This document shows positions 48,428-57,449 of a stretch of DNA of 64,000 bases, piece by piece. The position numbers and the translations under genes were made by a program. The notes beneath the pieces are model-generated. The model did no database searches. It was given only the letters and a program-made list of their open reading frames with translations, and had not been told where the DNA came from. Source of the stretch: Budvicia aquatica DSM 5075 = ATCC 35567 (lineage in GTDB: Bacteria > Pseudomonadota > Gammaproteobacteria > Enterobacterales > Enterobacteriaceae); contig NZ_KE386585.1 in NCBI RefSeq assembly GCF_000427805.1, positions 1 to 64,000 on the forward strand, given 5' to 3'. Position 1 is the first letter of the stretch, and each line of letters opens with the position of its first letter.

Positions 48428-48656
48428 AATACACTTCGCGTTATATCACCCCTAATTTCCCAACCCATAAAAATCCTATATACATAGCTATAACAAAGAA
48501 AAAGCTGTTTACCTTCATCTGGTATCAACGTCTCCCCCAAATCAACATCATCTTGAGGGCTTTTGGGCAGGGTATTGTCTTAGATAAATATTAAGACCGG
48601 AAAGATGTATTCACCTAATGTTCCTTAGCCAGATACAGCGAAGTTTAATAAAAGGT

Positions 48657-48849
48657 AAACCTGACACATTATCTGATGGGGGTTATACCCTCCTATCAAT
48701 GTCAATGGTTCAAATTACTGGAAATTAAAACAGCGCGAATCAGGCAAAGAGAAAAGCGTTCATTTGGTGTCTATCTTGATACGTCATTAGCTGATGTAAA
48801 AACCAAGCTAGAAAAGGCCAGAAAAATAATCGCTAACGGGGAATTCTAG
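48657..48849 (+). pseudogene. Remnant of a tyrosine integrase (N-terminal arm-binding domain)
   Basis: Three reading frames in order give LSDGG (48669-48683), VNGSNYWKLKQRESGKEKS (from 48701) and SFGVYLDTSLADVKTKLEKA ending ARKIIANGEF-stop (48760-48849). This is the usual order of the DUF4102 arm-binding domain of P4-type integrases (LSDGGGLYL..., GSKYWRLKYR..., GVYPEVSLADARKKREEARKLIANG). At least two frameshifts and a stop have killed it. It lies 230 bp downstream of the tRNA, the normal place for an integrase that used the tRNA as its site. Confidence 0.8.
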
Positions 48850-49697
48850 TGAAGTAAAAAAGTCTGAACAATAGCGCTTAAGAAAGCTCTCCGTATGGCA
48901 GGATAAATAGACTAATCATGTCATGAGGGTAGTTAAAAATAATGTGTTTCCTTATATATAGGTAACCAGCCTATTCACGAAATCCCCCTTGAATGACTCT
49001 CTTTGTTGCAATGCACAGAAAAGTGTAATCATCCTGACCTTGCCTATGCATTATAAATGCGACCAGAAACAACACGGCCCTTTTCTTTTAAAGCAAGATT
49101 GCCAAAGTTTTCCAACACACCAACCCTATACAATAAAAATCCAATGACATACCAGACAACCTGACCATCAGTGATAACAGAATTGTAATTCTCGGGTAAA
49201 CATAATCAGCGAGTCATTCGGCTAACTGAGATATGTTAGATTCTAATATTCAATGAGGTTACTCGAATGTAGCTAGCTGATTGAGGTGATAATGAGGGAA
49301 CCATAGGATTAAATATATTTAACGCTAATACACTGAGAAATACTCCCCTAATAAATCACTTACACCTCATATTAAAACCACCTTTATATGCAAGGCAAAA
49401 TAATACCTACTGCAGCCAGTGCCACTGTATAACAAGAATAACAGCCTATGCATTGGCTTTATTTTAAATAATAAATTATTTTTTGTAATTAATATTGCCA
49501 ACTTTATTTTGGCTATTATACATAGAAGCCACACAAACAATGTGCTTTTTGTGCAAAATTAAAACCACAAAAAAAACAACGCGTTAATATATAAACAAAA
49601 AATAAACACCCTCATTATTAATATGAAAATTGATATTGACATCGAACACACAATACCAATACATTACCAGAGTCGATAATATATAGAATTTGAGAAC
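48850..49697. other. Gene-poor stretch behind the integrase remnant
   Basis: No intact gene is seen. On the minus strand, 49044-49205 gives 53 open codons ending in NFGNLALKEKGRVVSGRIYNA after a hydrophobic stretch (VVWYVIGFLLY). It may be the tail of a decayed membrane protein. The last 250 bp before the AraC-type gene are very AT-rich and probably hold its promoter. Confidence 0.35.
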
Positions 49698-50576
49698 ATG
49701 AAAATAAAGATGCAAGTTGTTAGCGATATTCTTAAATGGATAGAGGAAAACTTAGATAATAACATTAGAATCGAGGATGTTGTTAATAAGTCAGGCTACA
49801 GCCGTAGAGGAATTCAATTAATATTTAAAGAGTATACCGGGTTACCTCTGGGGTCATATATAAGACATAGAAAACTATGTCGTTCAGCGATGCTGCTGCG
49901 ACTAACCAACCAATCTATATTTGATATATCTGACCAGCTGGGGTTTGATTCCCAAACCAGTTTTAGCCGTGAGTTTAAAAAGTACTTTGATTATACGCCG
50001 AATAAATATAGAGCAAATCCCTCCTGGGATCTAAAAAAATTTAGAGCAAGAATCATTTTGGATGAAGGCAATCAACTGGTCCCAAGCTTTCGTTATTTAA
50101 ATGATGATGCAATTTTCGGCTGTAATAATAATAGCTACAAAATAAGTTATCAGAAAAGTTTTCTTCAGCCAAGCACTAATGATAACGACATACGACTTGA
50201 TATCGTTAAAAAGAACATTAAGACAAGTAAAAAAACGCTACTTATACTATCTAAATTTAAACCATCTAAGTTAGATCACCATATATTAGATATCGATACC
50301 ATCATTGCATTTGAAGACTCAATCATAAAAAGCAATGAAGGTCATAAACGCTACGATATTGATAGTGGATTATATGTAATGTTTCCTTATAAGGGTAACT
50401 GGAGTGAATTATCATCATTCTCAAGAAAGATTTATACCGAAATATTCCCAGCATATGGTCTTAGCCGCCGTCCGGGCTACGATATAGAGATATTTTATTA
50501 TAATGACAGCTTATTACTGGACGATTATAGTGATATCACCGTTGAATGTGATTACTACATTCCAATTAGTAAATAA
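49698..50576 (+). CDS. AraC-family regulator, Rob-like
   Basis: 292 residues: two helix-turn-helix motifs at the N-terminus (IRIEDVVNKSGYSRRGIQLIFKEYTGLPLGSYIRHRKL and SIFDISDQLGFDSQTSFSREFKKYFDYTPNKYR, residues about 8-105). A C-terminal region of about 170 residues follows, the order seen in Rob, where that part is a GyrI-like ligand domain. The C-terminal part is only weakly like GyrI. It is convergent with tad locus 2 and lies in the AT-rich island after argW. It could regulate the tad genes, but nothing in the sequence proves this. Confidence 0.8.
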   Translation: MKIKMQVVSDILKWIEENLDNNIRIEDVVNKSGYSRRGIQLIFKEYTGLPLGSYIRHRKLCRSAMLLRLTNQSIFDISDQLGFDSQTSFSREFKKYFDYTPNKYRANPSWDLKKFRARIILDEGNQLVPSFRYLNDDAIFGCNNNSYKISYQKSFLQPSTNDNDIRLDIVKKNIKTSKKTLLILSKFKPSKLDHHILDIDTIIAFEDSIIKSNEGHKRYDIDSGLYVMFPYKGNWSELSSFSRKIYTEIFPAYGLSRRPGYDIEIFYYNDSLLLDDYSDITVECDYYIPISK

Positions 50577-50995
50577 CTAGAAAAATTAATATTTACAATA
50601 AGCTGATTAATTATATAACCGTCCTCTTTTAGTAACGCACAATAGTTTATTTCATCATAAATAAATGACTTAATTCATTTAAACTAAAGCCTTATCTTTC
50701 CATCATATAGGTTTATTATATGATAAGCCTATATGAGATACAGAGGATTTAAATTAATCGTCAGCCAACTATAACATATCAATTTTTTAATACTTAAAAA
50801 CTATAACCAGGGTGTTCATAAATGTAGATGAAAGCATTATCTTGAATTTAAGTCAGCAAGCGGGGGGCCCTTCAAGAGCGATGATTTGATTAAAATTAAA
50901 TACTTCAATAATTTAAATTATTATATCTTGATTTCGTGATAGTAGACACACTCAATGAATGTAAATTGTTATGGGAATATGAAATCTTACGATAG
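50577..50995. other. AT-rich gap with one hairpin
   Basis: No gene is seen. TCATATAGG (50703-50711) and CCTATATGA (50728-50736) form a hairpin with a 16-base loop, about 130 bp after the AraC-type gene; no T tract follows. Confidence 0.4.
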
Positions 50996-51178
50996 CTATA
51001 TCCCTATAGCCGGCTGAATACTACCTTTAGCATGATAAATATATTTAGCTTGGAATGTTTTTTTGCATACTCCACAGTAATAACGCTGAATTTTTGTTGA
51101 ACTAGCCACTCCATGTTTGCGGACTTGATTAGTCTTACCACAATAACGGCAAGCTATAATTGCTGAACGATTTTTCAT
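50996..51178 (-). CDS. IS1 InsA-like zinc-ribbon protein, orphan
   Basis: 60 residues from the preferred ATG at 51178, which has GAGGTGAG ten bases upstream; the frame is open 13 codons further. CRYCGKTNQVRKHG...QRYYCGVCKKTFQAKYIYHAKG matches the zinc-ribbon N-terminal part of IS1 InsA (CPxC...QRYLCxxCRKTWQ). The helix-turn-helix half of InsA and all of InsB are missing. It may be an IS1 fragment or a small DNA-binding protein derived from it. The good ribosome site and open frame suggest it could still be made. Confidence 0.65.
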   Translation of the reverse strand: MKNRSAIIACRYCGKTNQVRKHGVASSTKIQRYYCGVCKKTFQAKYIYHAKGSIQPAIGI

Positions 51179-51217
51179 ATTACTATTACTCACCTCACAG
51201 AAATAATCATACCACAA

Positions 51218-51572
51218 AGAAATGGCCTTGATATTTTACAGTTAAATATAAAAAATAAAGGCCACAAATATATTGGTTACAAATAAATGTATTAATAAAA
51301 ATAAAAATTGATAATAATATTGAGCAGTACGAATATCCCGACACATCCTACACTAATATTTTTATTACCATTATCTTTCAACTCAAGCCTCTTAGAAATT
51401 CAAGGAGACATGACGGATACTGGCTATGCTAATATGCTTACCTAATTTAAATACTCCCCAAAGTAGTAAAATCCCCCCCAAAATAATTAAAACAACAATA
51501 TCGCATTTCCCATATGCTGCATAAGGATATAAATCACTTATTCAATGCCTTAGAAACAAACAATGACTTGTG
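51218..51572. other. AT-rich gap before tad locus 2
   Basis: Nothing is recognised in this stretch: no open frame of note, no strong hairpin and no tRNA. It lies between the InsA-like gene and the 3' end of the last gene of tad locus 2. Confidence 0.4.
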
Positions 51573-52310
51573 CTAAATATTGTCGAAGAAGCGAACGATT
51601 TGTTCCTGTACCATTGCGGATTTCTTCTGAAAGTTACCCGCTAATTCACATTTCGCGACACCAGCACCTTCAGCAATATAAATATCTACAACTTCCTGTA
51701 CACAGCGATGAAAATCATGGTGAAGTTTCATTATCTCTTGAAATTCCGACATACTACCATATTGATTTTGGCCAACAGAATGTAACCATTGTCCTAGTTC
51801 ACACCTGTCATCCATTCCTAGTTCACTTAAATTGGTTTCAGTATCCGTACCATTGATAATGGCGATTAATTTATCACGCCAACGACAGTGAGCATCCAAC
51901 GCAGACTTAACGTTAAAGCCATGGTTTTGAGTATCGCCATATGTGTACATAGTAGAGATTAGGTTAGCCTCAACATCGGCGATATTACGTTTAAGTAATG
52001 CCAGATTAGCACGCTCACGATTCGCAACAAGGTAGATAAAAATATCCTTCATACCACGGCAGGGATACAACAGTTGGTATTCATCGTCAGTGGTAATCAG
52101 AATATCCAATACATCATCATTTACTTCTAATAGATTAATGGTTTTAAGCTCTGCTCGCATCACCCGTATAGAGCAGTCAATAAGTGCATCACTATCCTTA
52201 GGCATCCCCACAGAAGCCAGCTTCATTCCACTGTTCATATCAACAAATGCGACATAACTTACAGAGCTATCGGGGCGCAATTGTTCTAAAACGTTGTCAA
52301 ACTTATTCAT
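51573..52310 (-). CDS. Roadblock/LC7 - CZB fusion protein of tad locus 2
   Basis: 245 residues from the ATG at 52310, which has AAGGAGAG eight bases upstream; the frame is open to 52451 but without similarity. Residues about 3-120 match the Roadblock protein of this locus at 57450-57812 (SYVAFVDMNSGMKLASVG, RAELKTINLLEVNDDVLDILIT, FIYLVANRERANLALLKRNIADVEA). Residues about 135-230 form a CZB domain: H141 (AHCRWRDKL), C170 (DRCELGQWL), H197 and H201 (LHHDFH) match its zinc ligands. CZB domains sense zinc or oxidants such as hypochlorous acid in chemoreceptors and cyclases. It is the last gene of the locus, 168 bp after tadG. Confidence 0.85.
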   Translation of the reverse strand: MNKFDNVLEQLRPDSSVSYVAFVDMNSGMKLASVGMPKDSDALIDCSIRVMRAELKTINLLEVNDDVLDILITTDDEYQLLYPCRGMKDIFIYLVANRERANLALLKRNIADVEANLISTMYTYGDTQNHGFNVKSALDAHCRWRDKLIAIINGTDTETNLSELGMDDRCELGQWLHSVGQNQYGSMSEFQEIMKLHHDFHRCVQEVVDIYIAEGAGVAKCELAGNFQKKSAMVQEQIVRFFDNI

Positions 52311-52478
52311 ATCTATACTCTCCTTCGATAAATTCCTAGGCGTTTCAACATTGTCTTTAATAAAAAATCGACTTAAAAATTGTAATATCATTTTAGGAAC
52401 TGCTCGCAGCCTCCCATATACTAAAATAAATATTAAAAAGAGGCGCAGCAAATAAAAATATATTATTACACCACAATT

Positions 52479-54293
52479 CTACATTTTATTTGTAAATTTG
52501 ATTCCGCCGGGCTCCTTATTTAATACACTGGTAATAGCATCTTTGAGTGCAGAATAATCAGTAGCAACAAAAGCACCATCATCACCGACACAGTTTTCGC
52601 GCCAATCAGAAAGCACTGATTTATCATCAAGAGTTGAAACAAAATAAATCTTCACTTCTTTTGTACCAGGTGAATTATTCATAATGCCTTCTGTTATTTT
52701 TTCACACATACCGGCAGCAAAAAATCTTTTTTCAAGCAGCTTCGCATCCGCGGTAGTTTGCCCATCAGTAACTATTATTATTAATTTCCTTGGATTTTTC
52801 CCTTTAGCAGCTACATGTGCAGAATATAAAAGCCCGGGAAGTATATCTGTACCCGAATCCTCTACAGGGTTCATTCTGTTAAATGCAAAGACTTCTGATT
52901 TATTCTTAGTAAGATCAATTGAATAGACGTTTTGGCGCACATCTTTAAGATATCTTGAGTAATAGTCGCCTTTACCATATGGATGCCCTGCAGGGATCGT
53001 AACGCCAGTATCTGCAAGTACCGGTGATGTTATATTAAAACCGGACTGACACATATATTTAAACATATTCCCATTATATCCTGATGTAAATGGGGACTCA
53101 AATACTGACATGGAATTATCATTGAACAAGTGCGCTTTACTTAAAGTTCCAGCAACATCGACAGTTTCATCAGCAATTGTTGTTCCTAAAAAATGAACCT
53201 TATTCAGGTAGGGATCGTAATAATCTTCTATAATTTTATAGCTTTTCTGTATTTCAGTAAAATTTAAGGGGGATGTAGCACTAATTTTTGTAATTGCTTC
53301 ACAAGATAAGGGGTTTGAATTTATATTACCACCCCATGTATCTTTATCATAAAGTGGATTGCTAACACAGAAGCCTTTATAAAAGTCACCAATGGCAGCC
53401 TTGATAGTATTAGAGTAATAACTAAATCGTTGTAAGTCTAAATATCGCTTTATAAATTCCTCATGAATATCCCCAGGTTGTTCTAGTAAAGAATCTTTCC
53501 AATTAACATTTTTATTTGCCCAAAAAGAAAAATCAATCTGATATTTATCCTTTAACTTATAAGGGACTATACAACCTATTCGGTCACCACCAGCTTCATT
53601 TTTTTCTTCAATTTTAGTCGGTACACCCGTATCGAAAGGAACGATTGCAATTTTAGAATTGGAGGCTTCGTCTACTATTTGCGTAGCTAAATCGCTTACA
53701 ACTTCACGCAATATCACGAGATAAGGTTTACCATCTTCGGTTTTATCAAGAATTGATCCAGAAAAATCAACGGCAAAAACAATATCACTTTCAATATTGA
53801 CATCCCCCATCGTTCTCCTCACGATGCCATTGTTTTCATCAGCAATAATTGAAACATCCTTACTAAACCCAGGCAAAGCGTTGCTAACACCATCAATTAT
53901 TGGATGTGCAATAATTTTGGCAGTTGCTACATATGCAATACTGTTAATTTTTGTCGCATCGCTCGGATCTTTTTCAATAACAGCCTGAACATTGAGTGTG
54001 CTTTCATCTATCAAATCACCAGGCAAATAATAGTTAATATAGTTTCGAACAAGCTCTTTTCCTTCAGTCTTTTCTTGAGAGGTTGTCAGGTTAGTGTTAG
54101 TCGACGCTACAGCAAAACTGCCTTGGGAGAGAGCATCCGCTAACCGGGCTCTCTTTATAAGAAAGCGCGAACCGTCAATCCCTAGTGAAAAAGTGGCTAA
54201 TAACAGAGGCAGAACGATCGCAAACATAATAGAAACCCCTGCGCGTCTGTTATGACAAAAAAATTTTATTCTGGATCTTTTTAATTCGCTCAT
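52479..54293 (-). CDS. tadG: Tad locus 2 TadG with vWA domain
   Basis: 604 residues: a basic N-terminus, the TadG anchor helix (RRAGVSIMFAIVLPLLLATFSLGIDGSRFL) and a periplasmic region with a von Willebrand A-like domain whose metal site DxSxS is seen in FAVDFSGSILDK (residues about 172-183). Later parts include IIIVTDGQTTADAKLLEKRFFAAGMCEKI. This is the usual TadG architecture, in contrast to the RCC1 versions in locus 1. AGAGGA precedes the ATG. It follows tadF by 19 bp. Confidence 0.88.
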   Translation of the reverse strand: MSELKRSRIKFFCHNRRAGVSIMFAIVLPLLLATFSLGIDGSRFLIKRARLADALSQGSFAVASTNTNLTTSQEKTEGKELVRNYINYYLPGDLIDESTLNVQAVIEKDPSDATKINSIAYVATAKIIAHPIIDGVSNALPGFSKDVSIIADENNGIVRRTMGDVNIESDIVFAVDFSGSILDKTEDGKPYLVILREVVSDLATQIVDEASNSKIAIVPFDTGVPTKIEEKNEAGGDRIGCIVPYKLKDKYQIDFSFWANKNVNWKDSLLEQPGDIHEEFIKRYLDLQRFSYYSNTIKAAIGDFYKGFCVSNPLYDKDTWGGNINSNPLSCEAITKISATSPLNFTEIQKSYKIIEDYYDPYLNKVHFLGTTIADETVDVAGTLSKAHLFNDNSMSVFESPFTSGYNGNMFKYMCQSGFNITSPVLADTGVTIPAGHPYGKGDYYSRYLKDVRQNVYSIDLTKNKSEVFAFNRMNPVEDSGTDILPGLLYSAHVAAKGKNPRKLIIIVTDGQTTADAKLLEKRFFAAGMCEKITEGIMNNSPGTKEVKIYFVSTLDDKSVLSDWRENCVGDDGAFVATDYSALKDAITSVLNKEPGGIKFTNKM

Positions 54294-54312
54294 CGCTCTT
54301 ATCCTCTCAATT

Positions 54313-54942
54313 TCACCTTGGAATTACGATATTACTTGTGGAAAGCGTTTCTGCTATAACGCCTACACCAGCAAGAGCATTTTTAAAAAGGCTATCCCTT
54401 CCTTTGGTGCATAATGTCAGTTGATATAGTGGTGCCCACTTTCCTTCAGAATCACTCGTCTTCATCCACGGAGACATATTAATAACATTGGTGCTTGTCA
54501 TATTATAATGACCACTACACTTGTCTTTATCGACTGGATTAAGACTACCAGAAACATAAATATCGACAGTTTTGCTACTATCGACAATTTTATTAGTTTT
54601 ACTAGAGGCATCACTAAAGTAAATCGCCTGAACTCTAACGCCGACACTCCCTTTCAAAGTATCAGAACCAAGTAATACATCGACAACTTTTTTGATACTC
54701 TCTACATCCTCTGATTTAATCACATCGCTTGCAGCATAAAGAATACTTCGCTCGCGGATAACTGAAGACATGGAATTACTGAGCCTGGCAAGTTTACTCT
54801 CTGTAGAAAAATGAAATGTAAAGTCAATAAGCATTAACCCTAATAATACTATTATCGGAAAAACCATTGAAAATTCGATTGTTGCAGTAGCATCATCATC
54901 ATAAAGATATAGGTTATTATATTCTGTTTTGCTCTTGTACAT
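54313..54942 (-). CDS. tadF: Tad locus 2 minor pilin TadF-like
   Basis: 209-residue pilin-like protein with DATATIEFSMVFPIIVLLGLMLIDFTFHF near the N-terminus, followed by a periplasmic domain. The segment SSVIRERSILY matches SIVRERTYLY of the locus 1 protein, confirming they are counterparts. The start overlaps the end of tadE by 26 bases. Ribosome binding is weak, so translation probably depends on tadE. Confidence 0.82.
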   Translation of the reverse strand: MYKSKTEYNNLYLYDDDATATIEFSMVFPIIVLLGLMLIDFTFHFSTESKLARLSNSMSSVIRERSILYAASDVIKSEDVESIKKVVDVLLGSDTLKGSVGVRVQAIYFSDASSKTNKIVDSSKTVDIYVSGSLNPVDKDKCSGHYNMTSTNVINMSPWMKTSDSEGKWAPLYQLTLCTKGRDSLFKNALAGVGVIAETLSTSNIVIPR

Positions 54943-55399
54943 AGACTATATTCCGTTCAAAAATCGAAGTAAAAAAACTCGATCCAAAAAAGAAAAAAAC
55001 AGGTTCATAATTATATTTAAATGAATAAATGGCCAGTGACTTGTCTGTTGAAGCACCTCCAGTTATACAAGTAAAATTTATAATTTCAGAGATGTCTTTA
55101 CATTGTTTCACGGTGACTGTTATTTCATTTCCTGTATATAAAAGTGGCCAGAATTTTACATTCTCCTCCAACGCTCGCTCAAACTCAGCAGAGTATTCTG
55201 AGACGCCATCTTTAAGTGAAATATATCGGCCAGACTCGGCTAGCACTAAGTCCAGAGCAGAAGAAAGATACATGACCCGACAAAGTTCAATAATAAAGAA
55301 AATTGAAACAAGAAAAGGAATTAATACTAATGACAATTCTATTGCAATAGCCCCATCTTCTTTAAAGTATCTGCCGGTAATTTTTTTTAATATATACAA
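54917..55399 (-). CDS. tadE: Tad locus 2 minor pilin TadE
   Basis: 160 residues. EDGAIAIELSLVLIPFLVSIFFIIELCRVMYLSSALDLVLAESGR is collinear with the locus 1 TadE, including ELCRV and the following SAALDL-type segment. The prepilin site is after the Gly of DGAIAIE. The single Cys pair (QCKDISEIINFTC) is also shared. It follows tadV by nine bases. Confidence 0.84.
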   Translation of the reverse strand: MYILKKITGRYFKEDGAIAIELSLVLIPFLVSIFFIIELCRVMYLSSALDLVLAESGRYISLKDGVSEYSAEFERALEENVKFWPLLYTGNEITVTVKQCKDISEIINFTCITGGASTDKSLAIYSFKYNYEPVFFFFGSSFFTSIFERNIVYVQEQNRI

Positions 55400-55408
55400 A
55401 ACGCCTCC

Positions 55409-55837
55409 TTACAAAACCAGCATTGTAGCCATATAGCCTAAACTTAGTGCAATACCATAAGGCACTGATTTATATTTTCCTTTCAACCTCGGAATCGCTA
55501 GCATAATAACAGCCAAAATCCCACCGGCCAGAGAAGTAAATAACAGAAAAGTTGGAATATATTCTCCAGGTAAGGACAATGACAAAGCGAAACAAAACTT
55601 TGCATCCCCAGCCCCCCAAAAGTTATATACACTTAATAAAAAACCAGAAATAAATATTACCACGACCGAGATATAAGAAATTTTCAATTCAGTAAACAAT
55701 ATCAATAGTACACTTACGAAAATAATCGTCAGTGGTATTTTATTAAATATCTTCCTGAATTTAACATCTGTATATATCGCATAAAACAGACATAATGATA
55801 TGACACTATAACCCAAGCAACTCAAATACATTAACAT
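55409..55837 (-). CDS. tadV: Tad locus 2 prepilin peptidase TadV/CpaA
   Basis: 142-residue A24-family membrane peptidase. Catalytic Asp residues lie in AIYTDVKFRK and in the GxGD motif (WGAGDAKFCF). It is the second prepilin peptidase of the window. It overlaps the unrecognised upstream gene by one base, so it is translationally linked to the GTPase/Roadblock cluster. Its position, far from the secretin genes, differs from locus 1. Confidence 0.9.
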   Translation of the reverse strand: MLMYLSCLGYSVISLCLFYAIYTDVKFRKIFNKIPLTIIFVSVLLILFTELKISYISVVVIFISGFLLSVYNFWGAGDAKFCFALSLSLPGEYIPTFLLFTSLAGGILAVIMLAIPRLKGKYKSVPYGIALSLGYMATMLVL

Positions 55838-56289
55838 TAACTCTTACGTGTGAATTTTTTATTTTTCTTTTTCCCTGATGACTTAATACTCTTAGCGATA
55901 ACCGGCTGAAATAGCCCTACTACATCAGGAACAACTCCATTTATTGGCATATCAATTAAGTTAATATATTTCTCAACTGATTTAACAATCATAATATCAC
56001 GATCGCATAAAACAGGTGAGTGCCCAATAAAACCTGCCGAAATATCGGCGCTAACAAGAGAAACCGCATGTTCTATTAATTCATCCAGCTGTTCATTATT
56101 ATAATCCCTCATGTTTCCTTGTTTACGCCATGCTTCGATATGTTCAGAAAGCATGGCAGAATATATTTGTAGCCTCTCACTCACTAACTGTTCGCGATTT
56201 TCAAGAACTGGCCTCAAAGGAATAAACTCAGAAATAATATCCGCAGTGGCTAATTTCAAAGATAATCTGAAAACTAACACATTACTCAT
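55837..56289 (-). CDS. Unrecognised protein between the GTPase module and tadV
   Basis: 150 residues, no family recognised. It is mostly helical by appearance, has no signal peptide or membrane segment, and ends in a very basic tail (KSIKSSGKKKNKKFTRKS). AAGGA lies eight to nine bases before the ATG. It overlaps tadV by one base and follows the Roadblock protein at 56320-56871 by 30 bp. The position between the GTPase module and pilus genes suggests it may link the two, for example as an effector or adaptor; this is inference only. Confidence 0.7.
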   Translation of the reverse strand: MSNVLVFRLSLKLATADIISEFIPLRPVLENREQLVSERLQIYSAMLSEHIEAWRKQGNMRDYNNEQLDELIEHAVSLVSADISAGFIGHSPVLCDRDIMIVKSVEKYINLIDMPINGVVPDVVGLFQPVIAKSIKSSGKKKNKKFTRKS

Positions 56290-56319
56290 TTATTATATCC
56301 TTCTGGTAGCTAAACCATG

Positions 56320-56871
56320 TTATTCAATTAATATTTTGACTTCATCAACTAATTTTTGCATCATCCACAAGGCTTGACCAAGAGAATCAATCTCACCTGA
56401 AACAGCCATAAGCACAACATCCACTTTGGCACCTGAAATGAGGTAAATAAAAACGGAACGATTACCGTTATTTAAATATAAATACTGATACCCCGGTGCA
56501 CCAATCTCTCTAAGTATTGCCGAACCAATAGACTGCAGAGAACTTGACATTGCCGCAACCTTACGGATAGTTTCCTCCCCTCCTTGATCCAACACCGATG
56601 AAATCTCAAAGCCATCAACGGTAGAAAGTATCAAATTCTGGATATCCGGGAATTTTTTCACATAATTCGCTAATGTCTTGTCAATTTGCTCTTTAAGTAA
56701 TGCATCGATAAGGGCATCGCTATTTTCGCTAATATTTTCTTGTGTCTCATCAAGAGGATGAAATACGGGCTCATCATAGGTTAACGGCTCATTTTCTTCA
56801 TCCATATCGACACCAGCGTTTCTTTCAGTAGTCGCTGTAAACTTCAACGGAAAAGGAAGTCTATTCTTCAT
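56320..56871 (-). CDS. Roadblock/LC7 family protein of tad locus 2 (second)
   Basis: 183 residues: a variable acidic N-terminal part (about 1-70), then a Roadblock/LC7 domain of the MglB type. Typical segments are FPDIQNLILSTVDGFEISSVLDQGGEETIRKVAAMSSSLQSIGSAILREIG and RSVFIYLISGAKVDVVLMAV. Such proteins act as GTPase-activating or scaffold partners of small GTPases, usually as dimers. GGGAGGT precedes the ATG, two bases after the GTPase stop. Of the three Roadblock proteins here it looks most like the conservon/MglB group. Confidence 0.85.
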   Translation of the reverse strand: MKNRLPFPLKFTATTERNAGVDMDEENEPLTYDEPVFHPLDETQENISENSDALIDALLKEQIDKTLANYVKKFPDIQNLILSTVDGFEISSVLDQGGEETIRKVAAMSSSLQSIGSAILREIGAPGYQYLYLNNGNRSVFIYLISGAKVDVVLMAVSGEIDSLGQALWMMQKLVDEVKILIE

Positions 56872-56873
56872 AA

Positions 56874-57413
56874 TTACCTCCCGATTTGCTTTAATAAAAT
56901 ATTCAAGACAGATAACACTGCATCCTTGCTTCTGGCATCAATCCACAACACAGGTAATGAAATATTTGCCTTACTCACGTTTTCTTTAAATTGTGACAAT
57001 CCTTCAAGGGAAAGCAGATCGCCTTTTACTATGGCTATCACTGTTGGTAATTGAATTCTTTTCGAAGTGTTTTCCCCAGCGGAAGTATAATAATGAATAT
57101 CATCGATGGCACACCGATCTGTGGCATCTATCATCAAAACTACACCTGAACATCCCTGCTGAAAAATCTCCCATGAAAAGGAGAAGCGAGACTGCCCTGG
57201 CACACCGTACAACCGCAGCCGCCTCTGCCCCCCGGGAATCGAAACCATTAAGTCGCCATAATCTAAACCAACCGTAGTTTCCTTTTTTACATCTGTTGTC
57301 ATAAATGACATCAATACATCTGTAGAAACAACTTTTACCTGACTGGCGGAGTTTATTGCGGTTGTTTTAGCGGAGCCACTACGCCCGATAAATAAAATTT
57401 TAAAATCATCCAT
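56874..57413 (-). CDS. Small GTPase of the Cvn4/COG2229 (MglA-related) type
   Basis: 179-residue Ras-like GTPase. P-loop GRSGSAKTT (residues 10-18) has Ala where most have the second Gly but keeps Lys16 and Thr17. Switch I: KKETTVGLDYGDL with Thr46/47. The G3 region is LYGVPGQSRFSFSWEIFQQG (about 68-87), the PGQ(E/S)RF form of the bacterial GTPases found in Streptomyces conservons. The G4 motif is VKGD (129-132). Flanked by Roadblock proteins on both sides, it is probably the switch of a complex placed inside the tad operon. Its role in the pilus is inferred. Confidence 0.87.
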   Translation of the reverse strand: MDDFKILFIGRSGSAKTTAINSASQVKVVSTDVLMSFMTTDVKKETTVGLDYGDLMVSIPGGQRRLRLYGVPGQSRFSFSWEIFQQGCSGVVLMIDATDRCAIDDIHYYTSAGENTSKRIQLPTVIAIVKGDLLSLEGLSQFKENVSKANISLPVLWIDARSKDAVLSVLNILLKQIGR

Positions 57414-57449
57414 ATCGTTATATATTCAGTATAAGGTAGGTAAAAAGTA

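Noticed and set aside
52311-52451. 47-residue hydrophobic extension of the Roadblock-CZB protein
   Set aside because: The ATG at 52310 has a strong ribosome site and matches the start of the paralogous Roadblock protein; the extension has no similarity.
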